Of a stretch of 64,000 nt of DNA, positions 53,674-61,836 are shown piece after piece. The stretch's first letter is position 1, and each line of letters begins with the position of its first letter. The DNA is taken from positions 1-64,000 of the forward strand of contig NZ_LJYG01000090.1 of NCBI RefSeq assembly GCF_001440035.1. Reading direction: 5' to 3'. The notes under the pieces were generated by a model. The model saw nothing but the letters and a program-made list of their open reading frames with translations. It searched no databases and had not been told where the DNA came from. Origin of the DNA: Bradyrhizobium manausense. Its GTDB lineage: Bacteria; Pseudomonadota; Alphaproteobacteria; Rhizobiales; Xanthobacteraceae. Position numbers and translations under genes: made by a program.

Positions 53674-54831
53674 TCATTCGGGCGGCCATGGATTTGGAAC
53701 ACCAAGAATATCCGCGAAGTTTACGCCGTCGTGACGAGACCAGCGCCCGTTGTCGTTCTCAAGGCAAGGAAGGGTTTTCAGCTCCGCAGAAAGTGCCGAC
53801 GTTGCCCACGGATTGACCGCTAAGAGCGGGTGCCACTTCTCTTCCCGCAGGTGCCAGGCGGTATGTTTTGGTAAGAGCAGCACTCCACTTACGTGCTGGT
53901 TCTGCGGACCGTTTGGTCCGTTCCAAAATCCGTTCTTCGCATAGTCTAAGCGCAGCTTACCACCCACCATTGCGGCTTTCTCGTCCCCGAAGACGGCTTC
54001 CGTAAGCGCGATGCGCACTGTCTCAGCGCTGAATAGCTGGTCCTTTCCATCGCCCACGACGATTACGTAAGGCGCATCGAGCTTGCCGTAGCGCCGGGAC
54101 TTTTTTACCAACGCCGCTCGTATGTCTTTATGAGGGTGAATGATGCCTCCTCCGAGCGAAGCTACGCCTATGGCGTGCCCACGCTGCCCAGGCTCGCCAC
54201 CGGCATATAGCTCCATCTCAATGATCCACTCGCCAGCCGTAAATCTTCCGACCATCTCCGCTGTTCGCGCCTGCTCCACATTGTCTCGCGCCCATTGCTC
54301 GATGGCGGCGACGAGCGGCTTGGTAGCCGGGCTACTTGGACCAGCACGCACCAGGTTGTAACCCAGCAAACAACCCGCGGGCAGCTTTGCGCCATCGATC
54401 GCGTTGTAGATAACCGCCTCGCGATTCTGCTCCTTGGCGCGCTCGGCCGCTCGGTTGACGGTTGTGACCTCGACATAGCAGATCGTCTTCCCGGCCTCGT
54501 CGACAACCGCAAAATCTGGATGATTGGTTGAGCCAGGAACATCGGGATGGAAGACGAGTTTCAGACCGGATTTCGTGAGAAAGCTTGCAACCAGCAGCTC
54601 GCAAAGTGCTGCTCCGAAAGCCTCATCCCCTCCATACTGCATCCGAGAGACAAGCTCTGCCCGATGCTCTTCAGGGATAGCGGCGATCCAACCGTTAAGC
54701 AGCACTCTGAGCTGATCGTACCCGTCCCGCGCACAGCTATCGTAGAACTCAAATAGCTGCTCTCCACGCTTGAGCGGCTCCTGTCGGGTTCTTTCGCGCT
54801 CGGCAAAGAGGCTAAGTTCGGCTTCCGCCAT
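53674..54831 (-). CDS. Nuclease-like protein (variant PD-(D/E)XK pattern)
   Basis: A 385-aa protein. After a helical N-terminus it contains HPDFAVVDEAGKTICYVEVT, a spacing that matches the Asp...Glu-x-x core of PD-(D/E)XK nucleases except that the usual Lys is Thr. The preceding ELLVASFLTKSGLKLVFHPD is typical of the first helix/strand of such folds. The C-terminal half has a conserved-looking 'IRAALVKKSRRYGKLDAPYV' region. It sits 15 bp after the small membrane gene. A DNA-binding or nuclease effector role is inferred. Confidence 0.6.
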   Translation of the reverse strand: MAEAELSLFAERERTRQEPLKRGEQLFEFYDSCARDGYDQLRVLLNGWIAAIPEEHRAELVSRMQYGGDEAFGAALCELLVASFLTKSGLKLVFHPDVPGSTNHPDFAVVDEAGKTICYVEVTTVNRAAERAKEQNREAVIYNAIDGAKLPAGCLLGYNLVRAGPSSPATKPLVAAIEQWARDNVEQARTAEMVGRFTAGEWIIEMELYAGGEPGQRGHAIGVASLGGGIIHPHKDIRAALVKKSRRYGKLDAPYVIVVGDGKDQLFSAETVRIALTEAVFGDEKAAMVGGKLRLDYAKNGFWNGPNGPQNQHVSGVLLLPKHTAWHLREEKWHPLLAVNPWATSALSAELKTLPCLENDNGRWSRHDGVNFADILGVPNPWPPE

Positions 54832-54846
54832 AACAATGTGCCCACA

Positions 54847-55134
54847 CTAGAACATCAAAGCGAGGAGCTGCAAAAAGGCAGAAAGAAACGCGGCTATCCC
54901 GGCTGCGGCGCTCAATCGCGACTGCTTCGCAAACGCGGCGCTCACTGCAGCATCGTTGGTCAACTGCTCGGCACGAGCATACAGCACCTTCTGTTCAAGA
55001 AGGAACGGCTCACTGAATGGGTAGCTCAGCTTAAGCGGCACCTTTGCCGACCAGATCCAAAGGGCGCCCGATGCCGCGGCAAGCGCAACTGATATCCACT
55101 GCAAGATCAAGCCGAGATGTGGCAAGACACCCAT
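54847..55134 (-). CDS. Small two-helix membrane protein
   Basis: A 95-aa protein with two strong transmembrane helices (LILQWISVALAAASGALWIW and AAAGIAAFLSAFLQLLALMF) around an amphipathic middle (FLLEQKVLYARAEQLTNDAA). It lies 13 bp after the next upstream gene. No family known. Small two-helix proteins in defence operons often act as membrane-disrupting effectors. Confidence 0.6.
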   Translation of the reverse strand: MGVLPHLGLILQWISVALAAASGALWIWSAKVPLKLSYPFSEPFLLEQKVLYARAEQLTNDAAVSAAFAKQSRLSAAAGIAAFLSAFLQLLALMF

Positions 55135-55147
55135 TAACAGCCTCCGG

Positions 55148-55513
55148 TCACTTGGACGGCAGTGGCGGATCTACGTACTCCCAAATCGTACCAACAATAA
55201 AACCGCCGACTATTCCGAGGGGATAAAACCAAATCTCTCGCAAACCGGCGCTCGGGTTCAAGAATTGCAAGAGTACGAGGGTGCTGCTGCCAGCCACCAC
55301 CCAGATCGATGTCGTCAACGCGCGCGGCCCCCACTCGTCAGCTTCTTGCACATAAAACCCGACCAACGTGCCCAGGAAGACCCCAAGCCAAAGCGCCCCG
55401 AGAATGACCAACCAATCAGCTTTGCTTCTGTATGCAACAACGAGCGCCACCGACAGGCTTACAAAATAGATCGCTGCAATAGCCCAGAGAAATCCGATAC
55501 CAAGTTTTTTCAT
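55148..55513 (-). CDS. Four-helix membrane protein
   Basis: From ATG 55513 (GGTGGGG ribosome-binding site) the 121-aa product starts MKKLGIGFLWAIAAIYFVSL and has about four membrane helices, ending PPLPSK. An in-frame ATG at 55537 overlaps the previous gene and is an alternative. No family recognised. Spacing shows it belongs to the operon. Confidence 0.6.
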   Translation of the reverse strand: MKKLGIGFLWAIAAIYFVSLSVALVVAYRSKADWLVILGALWLGVFLGTLVGFYVQEADEWGPRALTTSIWVVAGSSTLVLLQFLNPSAGLREIWFYPLGIVGGFIVGTIWEYVDPPLPSK

Positions 55514-55527
55514 CGCGTGCCCCACCT

Positions 55528-56028
55528 TCACAACCATTGCCCCGGCTGCTTCGTAACTTCCCATTCCCGCTTCAGTATCTTTCGCGCCAGCTCAATTGCG
55601 TCGTCTGCTCCCTTGCGCCATCCCACCTCAATGGTCGGGGTCTCTGACGGTTCGAGTTTCCCCAGATCGAGCAGCTTGTCGAGAGCTCGCAAGAATGCAT
55701 CGTCTTCTTTCTTGTAACGATTTTTAAGCGGGTTAATGCGCAACTTGATTCTCGATAGGATCACCAGCGCGTCGTTTTGCAGCGGAAGAAACTCTTCCCT
55801 CTCTTTCTTACTCTTCTCTTCGAACGCAACGATCGCGTTGATCTCTTCGTATTTTCGAACCCACTTGTGGGTGGCGCCTATGTAAGCGGCGACATCGTCG
55901 CGCAGCGAATCAATCCATTTTTGACGAAATTCCGAGATCTTCACGGAGCGAGAAAGCCGCCCGCTGATCACTTGCGCCAAAATGCCGGCGACAACTCCGC
56001 CAAACAAAATTTGGGGCCAAATTTCCAC
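55528..56028 (-). CDS. Membrane-anchored helical protein
   Basis: The 166-aa protein has one N-terminal transmembrane helix (PQILFGGVVAGILAQVISGR). A cytoplasmic helical bundle follows (VKISEFRQKWIDSLRDDVAA, then YEEINAIVAFEEKSKKEREE). The 'EFRQ.WI..LR.D...Y' pattern is common in uncharacterised anchored proteins of bacterial accessory regions. It follows the SMC-like ATPase by 37 bp and probably tethers its action to the membrane. Confidence 0.62.
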   Translation of the reverse strand: MEIWPQILFGGVVAGILAQVISGRLSRSVKISEFRQKWIDSLRDDVAAYIGATHKWVRKYEEINAIVAFEEKSKKEREEFLPLQNDALVILSRIKLRINPLKNRYKKEDDAFLRALDKLLDLGKLEPSETPTIEVGWRKGADDAIELARKILKREWEVTKQPGQWL

Positions 56029-56065
56029 CGCGTGTCTCCTGAGGGCTGTTTGCTAGAGCTATCTG

Positions 56066-58552
56066 TTATTGGCGATTCAGACGCTTGTAGAATCTCTTGA
56101 TTGGTGGGCTTTGCGAGGAATCCGTCCACGTGAAGCAATCAGCCAGCGCGTCAATGCTCTGCAAGACACCAAGCAGCGCGTACGCCCCAAATGGCGTTCC
56201 GCTGCCAGTCTCGTAATGACTGACGAAGTTTCCAACGATTGACGGCACATGAGTGTTCTTGATGTCTGCCATCTGTTGTGCGCTCAAAACGCACCGTCCG
56301 GCCGCCTGATAGAGGTCCACCGCATCTACAATTGCGTCCAGATAAGTTGATAATGTTCTCTTGTCTCCGCGCGTCGCGTAGTCAGGCGGGCATGGTATCT
56401 CCAGCTTCGAGATAATGTGGCCGAGCTTGTATTCGAGGTACTGCCGAACGAAAGGAGCGCCTAGATCAACCTGCCCAGCATTCAGCAAGTTTTGAGCCTG
56501 CACCTTCAAGCGATCTGCCTCTTGCGCAGATACCATCACTCTGCCGATCGGCGGCATACCCTGTAACTTTTGGTGGCTCCAATCCGCAGTGCCGTTTTGC
56601 TTGTCAAAATACTTTTCAAGCGCGCTGTCGTGGCTCAAGATGATGAACTGCAGACCATTGGCATTTGCAGGCTGCTGCAACTTGGTTCGGATCGCCTCCA
56701 TTAGGCTGAACTGGTGCCCGGCATCGAAACTTGATGTCACATCATCGAGAATAACGAACCGAGGCGTCCCGTTGTACTTGCTCGCCGCCGCCAAAAAGAT
56801 CGATGCGGCAACTGCATTTCGATAGCTTTCCGAGAGCACCGCCCTCGCATTCACTCCGGCCAATCCGTGGAAGTCGGCCAACTTGAGATCGATATTCTCG
56901 CTACCAGCGGCACGCTCCAAAGTGGGCCTGACGTCCGGACCACCCCGTACCAAAGCAGCAAACAGCGTTTGATATTCTGCCTCGATCTCACCGATGCGTT
57001 GGTTTGCCAGCGCATTCTCGGCTCCACTAAAAACGTTCTTTGCTTGTGTAATAAAATCCTGCCAGCGCAAACTAACAGCCAGGTTTTGTGCAACGTCCGC
57101 AAGTGCCTTCGCTGCTTTTTCCCGAGCAGAAAGAGCACCACAGAATTCCTTCACCGCTGCAAGCATCTTGCTGACTGCAACCAGGGACGGCGGCAGCTTT
57201 CCTTCAATCTCAACTCTCTCCTTCTCAAGCTCGCTCAACTTCGCGGCGCGGGTTTGCTCGTATGAGTCTAGCCGAGCAAAGACCGCTTGCAGGTCAACGG
57301 TGGAGAGTGTTTGGTCATCGGCCGCCTGCAATATTGCGCTATGACCTCTATCGGCCAAGGCAATTCCCATTTCCGGAGCGGCCTCAAGATTTCCAAAACG
57401 GACGACACTCGAGACCCGCCTGATTTCCATTCCGAGCTTGTCGTTCGCGGCGTCCGCAGCGGCGTACTGCGAAATTCTGTCCTTAAGGTGATCTAAGAGG
57501 TCGCGATCCAATTTGGAGTCACACACCGGGCACAACTTGCGATCCCACAAGCTATCGCTAACGACTTCTTTTGCATTCTCGTACAACACCCGTAGAGCCG
57601 CGCTTCCGGCTTTTGTCATTGCCGTATCGCGATCGGTTGCCAACTGCAGAATATTTCTTCTTTCTTCTGCTTCGTCCCCTGCGGCTGCCAACGCTTGCAA
57701 ATCTGTGATCGACTTTAAAACCTTGGCGTGGCGTGCGCGCATCGGCCCGCCTTCCTCCTTTTCGACCAGTTTTTCCGCCGCAGCTATGTCAACATTACGG
57801 ACATCACTTGTCCCAACAACCGGCTTCAGGATTTCTAGGTTTTGAAGTGCTTTCGATACGATCCTGCACAGCGATTCGATATCCGACAAATCGGTAGCGG
57901 ATTGGCCTGTTATCTCGGCGTAAGCAGCCAGAGCTCTCGCGGTGCCCTCCGAAACTTCACGTTCGCGCGCCGTCTTATCCGTTTGAAGCGCCCGCAGATC
58001 AAAATCGGTGTTTAACGTGCGAGTATCGCTTGCGCCCTCAAGAAGTTGACGAAGCTCGGAGTAGGCACTTAGGCCTACTAGCGAGGAAAATGAGCGCCCA
58101 CGCTCAAGCGCGGACGCATCAACAAAATCGGAAAACTTCGTGTAGTCGACGAGCACAAAGTCCTGGCGCAACTCCCGTAAGAACTTCTCGGGATCAGGGT
58201 GCCTTGATGTAGCCAGTCGTCTCCCTGCCGCATCGCGCTTGATGGCGATTTCGACCGCAGCCGAGCCGTCGTCGGGCTCGAAACACAGCTCTACCAGGGC
58301 CTCTCCGCTAGGATGAAATTTGTTTGCAACGTATGACTCAGGGTGCTCCGCACCTTGCAATCTCTTAAGCCGAGGCACGTCGCCGAAAATTGCAAAATGA
58401 ATCGCCTCGAAAATCGAAGTCTTGCCAACGCCGTTGTGAGCGTGGATCGAATTAACGGCGTTCGGCTTGAACTTTATAACCAGGGGATCTCCATCATTGT
58501 TGATGCCTCGAAATCCCTCGATCGAAATTTTCGAAAGATAGTAGCGGGTCAT
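56066..58552 (-). CDS. SMC/Rad50-like AAA ATPase with zinc hook
   Basis: The 828-aa protein has an N-terminal half-ATPase (ISIEGFRGINN, Walker A HNGVGKTS near residue 42), long coiled coils and a zinc-hook motif CPVC (C341/C344). A second coiled coil follows, then the C-terminal half-ATPase with Walker B FVILDDVTSSFDAG (Asp603/604) and the LSHDSALEKYF switch. This is the layout of the RecF/Rad50-like ATPases that sense DNA ends in defence systems such as Lamassu, RloC and Septu relatives. After the ATPase comes an extra C-terminal domain of about 190 residues. It starts 2 bp after the 74-aa gene. Confidence 0.85.
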   Translation of the reverse strand: MTRYYLSKISIEGFRGINNDGDPLVIKFKPNAVNSIHAHNGVGKTSIFEAIHFAIFGDVPRLKRLQGAEHPESYVANKFHPSGEALVELCFEPDDGSAAVEIAIKRDAAGRRLATSRHPDPEKFLRELRQDFVLVDYTKFSDFVDASALERGRSFSSLVGLSAYSELRQLLEGASDTRTLNTDFDLRALQTDKTAREREVSEGTARALAAYAEITGQSATDLSDIESLCRIVSKALQNLEILKPVVGTSDVRNVDIAAAEKLVEKEEGGPMRARHAKVLKSITDLQALAAAGDEAEERRNILQLATDRDTAMTKAGSAALRVLYENAKEVVSDSLWDRKLCPVCDSKLDRDLLDHLKDRISQYAAADAANDKLGMEIRRVSSVVRFGNLEAAPEMGIALADRGHSAILQAADDQTLSTVDLQAVFARLDSYEQTRAAKLSELEKERVEIEGKLPPSLVAVSKMLAAVKEFCGALSAREKAAKALADVAQNLAVSLRWQDFITQAKNVFSGAENALANQRIGEIEAEYQTLFAALVRGGPDVRPTLERAAGSENIDLKLADFHGLAGVNARAVLSESYRNAVAASIFLAAASKYNGTPRFVILDDVTSSFDAGHQFSLMEAIRTKLQQPANANGLQFIILSHDSALEKYFDKQNGTADWSHQKLQGMPPIGRVMVSAQEADRLKVQAQNLLNAGQVDLGAPFVRQYLEYKLGHIISKLEIPCPPDYATRGDKRTLSTYLDAIVDAVDLYQAAGRCVLSAQQMADIKNTHVPSIVGNFVSHYETGSGTPFGAYALLGVLQSIDALADCFTWTDSSQSPPIKRFYKRLNRQ

Positions 58553-58554
58553 GA

Positions 58555-58779
58555 TTAGCTGCCCGCCTTCTTCGGAGTCAGCGCCTTCAATTGGCTAAGG
58601 ACAGCCGCGTTGAATGTCGCGCGATTGGCGCGGGCTCTTGTCGGATTACCATCTCCTTTGAGCGTTCCCAGATTGTCGAAGAGGATCTTTGTGCACTCGG
58701 GATCAATCGATTCCAAGTATTTCCGAAATTCTACGAGGTGCTCATCGAGAGTTTTTGTTAGATCAAAATCGAGCGGCAT
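58555..58779 (-). CDS. Small partner of the SMC-like ATPase
   Basis: From ATG 58779 the 74-aa product (MPLDFDLTKTLDEHLVEFRK...) is helical and acidic at first, then basic (NPTRARANRATFNAAVLSQL). Its stop is 2 bp from the ATPase start (TAATCATG), so the genes are tightly coupled. The open frame extends upstream to 58941, but the ATG at 58779 is a more natural start. No family recognised. Confidence 0.6.
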   Translation of the reverse strand: MPLDFDLTKTLDEHLVEFRKYLESIDPECTKILFDNLGTLKGDGNPTRARANRATFNAAVLSQLKALTPKKAGS

Positions 58780-58903
58780 ACGACCACAATATTGGTGAAA
58801 GTAATTTGGCGGGACGTGCTCGCCTCGGCCGGACCGAGGTTGACGTGTAGATAGTGTACAACCTGATGAGTATTCGTCCAGAGGATTGGGCTTCGACGGC
58901 GCA

Positions 58904-59137
58904 CTAGGATACCGGATCGCCCTTGCGTCCCCCAATGCCATATGGCCGGTTCAAGAAATACTCTCGATTGCCAAGCGCCTTCTCTGCGTACTGGTCTATC
59001 GCGACGATGATCGCCTGGACGTGCTGATAGCAGTACCCTTCCCTAGTCGCGCGGTGACGCACTTCCGCGAGCGCCCTTATCCAAGGAGGATTGTCCGCCT
59101 TCTCGTCGTACCACTTGAGCAAATCAGGCGAGCCCAC
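58904..59137 (-). CDS. Small hypothetical protein (GTG start)
   Basis: The 77-aa product VGSPDLLKWYDEKADNPPWI followed by RALAEVRHRATREGYCYQHV and QAIIVAIDQYAEKALGNREY contains a compact helical motif that recurs in Rhizobiales islands. It begins 4 bp after the stop of the next upstream gene. Function unknown. Confidence 0.55.
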   Translation of the reverse strand: MGSPDLLKWYDEKADNPPWIRALAEVRHRATREGYCYQHVQAIIVAIDQYAEKALGNREYFLNRPYGIGGRKGDPVS

Positions 59138-59141
59138 CGTG

Positions 59142-59399
59142 TCAGCTCCGCTTCGCGCCGATACGGATCTGCGGCCCGAGGATGAACTTGTCCTTGCCTT
59201 CGTACTTGCGGCGCGATTCCCCGACGAGCCGGTCGCGCTCGCTGCACAGCTCATCAAGTTTGCCCAGCATTCGCGCCAACAACTCTTCCGCAGACTTGGT
59301 GCTGATGCCCGCGCGTTGAAGATCGAGGATTTCCTTTCGCTGCCGCGCTATCTGCCGGCGGCGCTGCTCGATGTCCCCTCGAATGAACTCAAGATCCAT
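59142..59399 (-). CDS. Small coiled-coil hypothetical protein
   Basis: From ATG 59399 the frame gives 85 aa, MDLEFIRGDIEQRRRQIARQ then RKEILDLQRAGISTKSAEEL. It is a charged coiled coil ending IGAKRS. Upstream sequence continues open through the tRNA-Lys region, but that part is spurious. It is the last gene before the right end of the element. Confidence 0.6.
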   Translation of the reverse strand: MDLEFIRGDIEQRRRQIARQRKEILDLQRAGISTKSAEELLARMLGKLDELCSERDRLVGESRRKYEGKDKFILGPQIRIGAKRS

Positions 59400-59489
59400 G
59401 GCCTCGCCCTCTTTGTTTATAAGAACAAAAGAGGAACAAAGACGCAAGGCCGAAAAATATTTTTGGCGCGGGGCAGCGGCCGTTTGGCG

Positions 59490-59507
59490 GTGCCAAATCG
59501 GTGCCAC
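59490..59507. repeat. Inner end motif, right copy (candidate integrase arm site)
   Basis: GTGCCAAATCGGTGCCAC, identical over 18 bp to 28111-28128. It lies 72 bp inside the right attachment repeat. Confidence 0.6.
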
Positions 59508-59546
59508 GCCATTTCCGTTTGCCGAGGAGAGTGTGTAGCGAAAATG

Positions 59547-59565
59547 AAAAAAGCCCCGCAGGGCC
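59547..59565 (-). terminator. Terminator of tRNA-Lys
   Basis: On the minus strand GGCCCTGCGGGGC folds into a short stem followed by TTTTTTC, starting about 14 bp after the tRNA 3' end. This terminator was supplied by the element and replaces the CCGTTTGA-type one seen at the displaced copies. Confidence 0.7.
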
Positions 59566-59578
59566 AATCTCTTGAGAG

Positions 59579-59654
<76 letters not shown>

Positions 59655-59763
59655 GAAAGGCGGTCAATGCCTTGCGAGGCCGGTCGTTTAGCAAAGCGAT
59701 CCGGGTCTGGCAAGCGATGCGAGGCATGTTTTCCAAGGTTCTTCCACAGCCCCCGGAAAGGCG

Positions 59764-59789
59764 AAAAGCCGCTGGATTCCAGCGGCTTC
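59764..59789 (-). terminator. Terminator of the Spy-like gene
   Basis: AAGCCGCTG-GATT-CCAGCGGCTT forms a 9-10 bp stem downstream of the minus-strand gene ending at 59823, followed by TTCGCC on that strand. Confidence 0.6.
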
Positions 59790-59822
59790 GCAGAGGTTAG
59801 TGCCCCGGAAATCCCGGTCCGC

Positions 59823-60401
59823 TCAGAGCCGGCCTTCCCGGTCGGCGCCCTCGTCCCGGTCGCCGCCGCGCATGTGGTCCATGCCGTGATCCATCATGCG
59901 GTCCATGCGCTCCCTGAAACGGTGGGGCGGGCCGTCTTCGCCGCCGCCGAACGGGCCGCGATGGCGGGTCAGCAGGGCAAGGCGACGCTTCTGGCCGTCA
60001 TCGAGGCTCTTGTAGAGCGGATCGGCGGCATCGGCGATCTTCTTCAGGGCTGCCGAGCTCGCGCCCATGTCTTCGGCGCGCTGGCGCAGGCGGGCGACGG
60101 GGTCATCCGGCTTGTCGGGGTCGCCGGGACCATTCATCCGCGCATTGGCGCGGTCGAGCCGCAGCTTGGCGAAGTCGCGCACCGCGGCCTCGACCGGCGG
60201 CCACAGCTTCTCCTGATCGGCGTTGAGCCTCAAGCCGGCATGGACGGCAGCAATGCGCGCGTCGACCAGGGCCGCGCGGTCTTCCGGGTTCATGCGGATG
60301 TGGTGGAAATGCTCCATCCACGGGCGATGAAATTGGGCATAGACCGCGCCCGAACCGGCGATGCTGAGCACGGCGATGGCGGCGATGGTAAACTTCCTCA
60401 T
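59823..60401 (-). CDS. Spy/CpxP-type periplasmic LTXXQ protein
   Basis: The 192-aa protein has a signal peptide (FTIAAIAVLSIAGSGAVYA). Helical segments follow, with 'LNADQEKLWPPVEAAVRDFA' and 'DPLYKSLDDGQKRRLALLTR', a variant of the LTxxQ repeat in Spy-family chaperones. A His/Met/Asp-rich C-terminal tail (RMDRMMDHGMDHMRGG) could bind metals. Expected to protect periplasmic proteins or sense metal stress. Confidence 0.75.
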   Translation of the reverse strand: MRKFTIAAIAVLSIAGSGAVYAQFHRPWMEHFHHIRMNPEDRAALVDARIAAVHAGLRLNADQEKLWPPVEAAVRDFAKLRLDRANARMNGPGDPDKPDDPVARLRQRAEDMGASSAALKKIADAADPLYKSLDDGQKRRLALLTRHRGPFGGGEDGPPHRFRERMDRMMDHGMDHMRGGDRDEGADREGRL

Positions 60402-60548
60402 CCGAACCTCCTCTGGAAGGATGCGCTGAAGATGAGCGTCGGAAGGCCCGTGCGCAACTTACAACTTGGACAGGAAGGCCCGTTCTTACGGGATCTAACG
60501 CCTATTAATCTTGGTTCAGCCGCAACCGGAAATCATTCGCAACAAAGA

Positions 60549-60573
60549 GCTTCCGTGCGGCTCGCACGGAAGC
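60549..60573 (-). terminator. Terminator of the DctP-like gene
   Basis: Inverted repeat CTTCCGTGC/GCACGGAAG with GAGCC-type loop; on the minus strand it is followed by CTCTTTGTTGC. Confidence 0.7.
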
Positions 60574-60610
60574 CTCATCCGTCGTTCATCCAGACTAGTT
60601 TGTCGTGCTG

Positions 60611-61612
60611 TTAATTAGTAGTGCTCTTGGCTTCCTTCTGGAATTCGTCGATCAGCGGCTGGCCGACGCGGCTCGCGGCGTCCTTGTAGACCGGCTCCAT
60701 CGCCTTGCGCATCGCTTCGTCCTGCTCGCTCGTCAGCTTGATGATTTCGCTCTTGCCGCTCTTTTTGATCTCGGCGAGCGCGTCGTCGTTTTCCTTCTGC
60801 GACTGCGCGTTGTTGAAATCGGTCGCTTCCTTCATCGCCTTCGCGAGCTGGTCGCGGATGTCGGCCGGCAGGTCGTCCCAGAACTTCTTGTTCACGATCA
60901 CCACATAGCCGATATAGCCGTGATTGGTCTCGGTGATGTACTTCTGCACCTCGTGCATCTTCTGGGTATAGATGTTCGACCAGGTGTTCTCCTGCCCATC
61001 GACCACGCCGGTCTGCAGCGCCTGATAGACCTCGCCGAACGCCATCACCTGCGGCAGCGAGCCGAGCGCCTTGAACTGGGCCTGCAGCACACGCGAGGAC
61101 TGGATGCGGAACTTGACGCCCTGGTAGTCAGCCGGCGCGATGAGCTTCTTGTTGGCGCTCATCTGCTTGAAGCCGTTGTCCCAATAGGCAAGGCCGGTGA
61201 TGCCCTTCGGCTCGAGCAGCTTGAGCAGCTTTGCACCGAGCGGGCCTTCCGTCACCTTCCGCAGCGTCTTCAGATCAGGAAGGATATAGGGCAGGTCGAA
61301 CACCTCGAACTCGCGGATGCCGAGCGGCCCGAACTTGGAGTTGGACGGCGCCAGCATCTGCACGCTGCCGAGCTGCAGCGCTTCGAGCTCCTCCTTGTCC
61401 TTGTACAGCGTCGAGTTCGGGTAGACCTCGACCTTGACCTTGCCGTTCGTGTACTTCTCGGCGAGCTCCTTGAATTTTTCCGACGCCTTGCCCTTCGGCG
61501 TGTCGGTCGCAACCACGTGGCTGAACTTGATGATGATCGGGTCGGCGCTGGCCTGGCCGGCAAGGCCAAGTGCCAGTGCCGCGACGGACGCCGCGATCGC
61601 GAAGCTGCGCAT
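60611..61612 (-). CDS. TRAP transporter substrate-binding protein, DctP family
   Basis: The 333-aa protein has a signal peptide ending QASA, the family opening IIIKFSHVVATDTPKGKASE, and the ligand-gating arginine region VKFRIQSSRVLQAQFKALGS. 'EVYQALQTGVVDGQENTWSN' is the DctP signature. It binds a carboxylate (C4-dicarboxylate or similar) in the periplasm. No dctQ or dctM membrane genes are visible in the window, so it may act with distant permease genes. Confidence 0.93.
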   Translation of the reverse strand: MRSFAIAASVAALALGLAGQASADPIIIKFSHVVATDTPKGKASEKFKELAEKYTNGKVKVEVYPNSTLYKDKEELEALQLGSVQMLAPSNSKFGPLGIREFEVFDLPYILPDLKTLRKVTEGPLGAKLLKLLEPKGITGLAYWDNGFKQMSANKKLIAPADYQGVKFRIQSSRVLQAQFKALGSLPQVMAFGEVYQALQTGVVDGQENTWSNIYTQKMHEVQKYITETNHGYIGYVVIVNKKFWDDLPADIRDQLAKAMKEATDFNNAQSQKENDDALAEIKKSGKSEIIKLTSEQDEAMRKAMEPVYKDAASRVGQPLIDEFQKEAKSTTN

Positions 61613-61745
61613 AATCTCTCCCTGTTGTTGTTTGGGCCGCCCGTGCGCGGACGGCCGATCTTTATGCCGACAGCACCAATAGCGGCTCGCGCATAGAGCC
61701 GCTATTGGCCGTTCGCAGGGCAGCTATTCGTGATGAATGCGAGCC

Positions 61746-61824
61746 GTCATTCCGGGGCGATGCGTCAGCATCGAACCCGGAATCTCGAGATTCCGGGTTC
61801 TCGCTGCGCGAGCCCCGGAATGAC
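61746..61824. repeat. Palindromic intergenic repeat (Bradyrhizobium-type)
   Basis: GTCATTCCGGGGC pairs with GCCCCGGAATGAC at the outer ends. Inside, a 28-bp perfect palindrome spans 61773-61800 around CTCGAG. It lies between leuA and the dctP gene and could form a large hairpin at the leuA 3' end. Confidence 0.8.
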
Positions 61825-61836
61825 AAGCTTTGCTTG

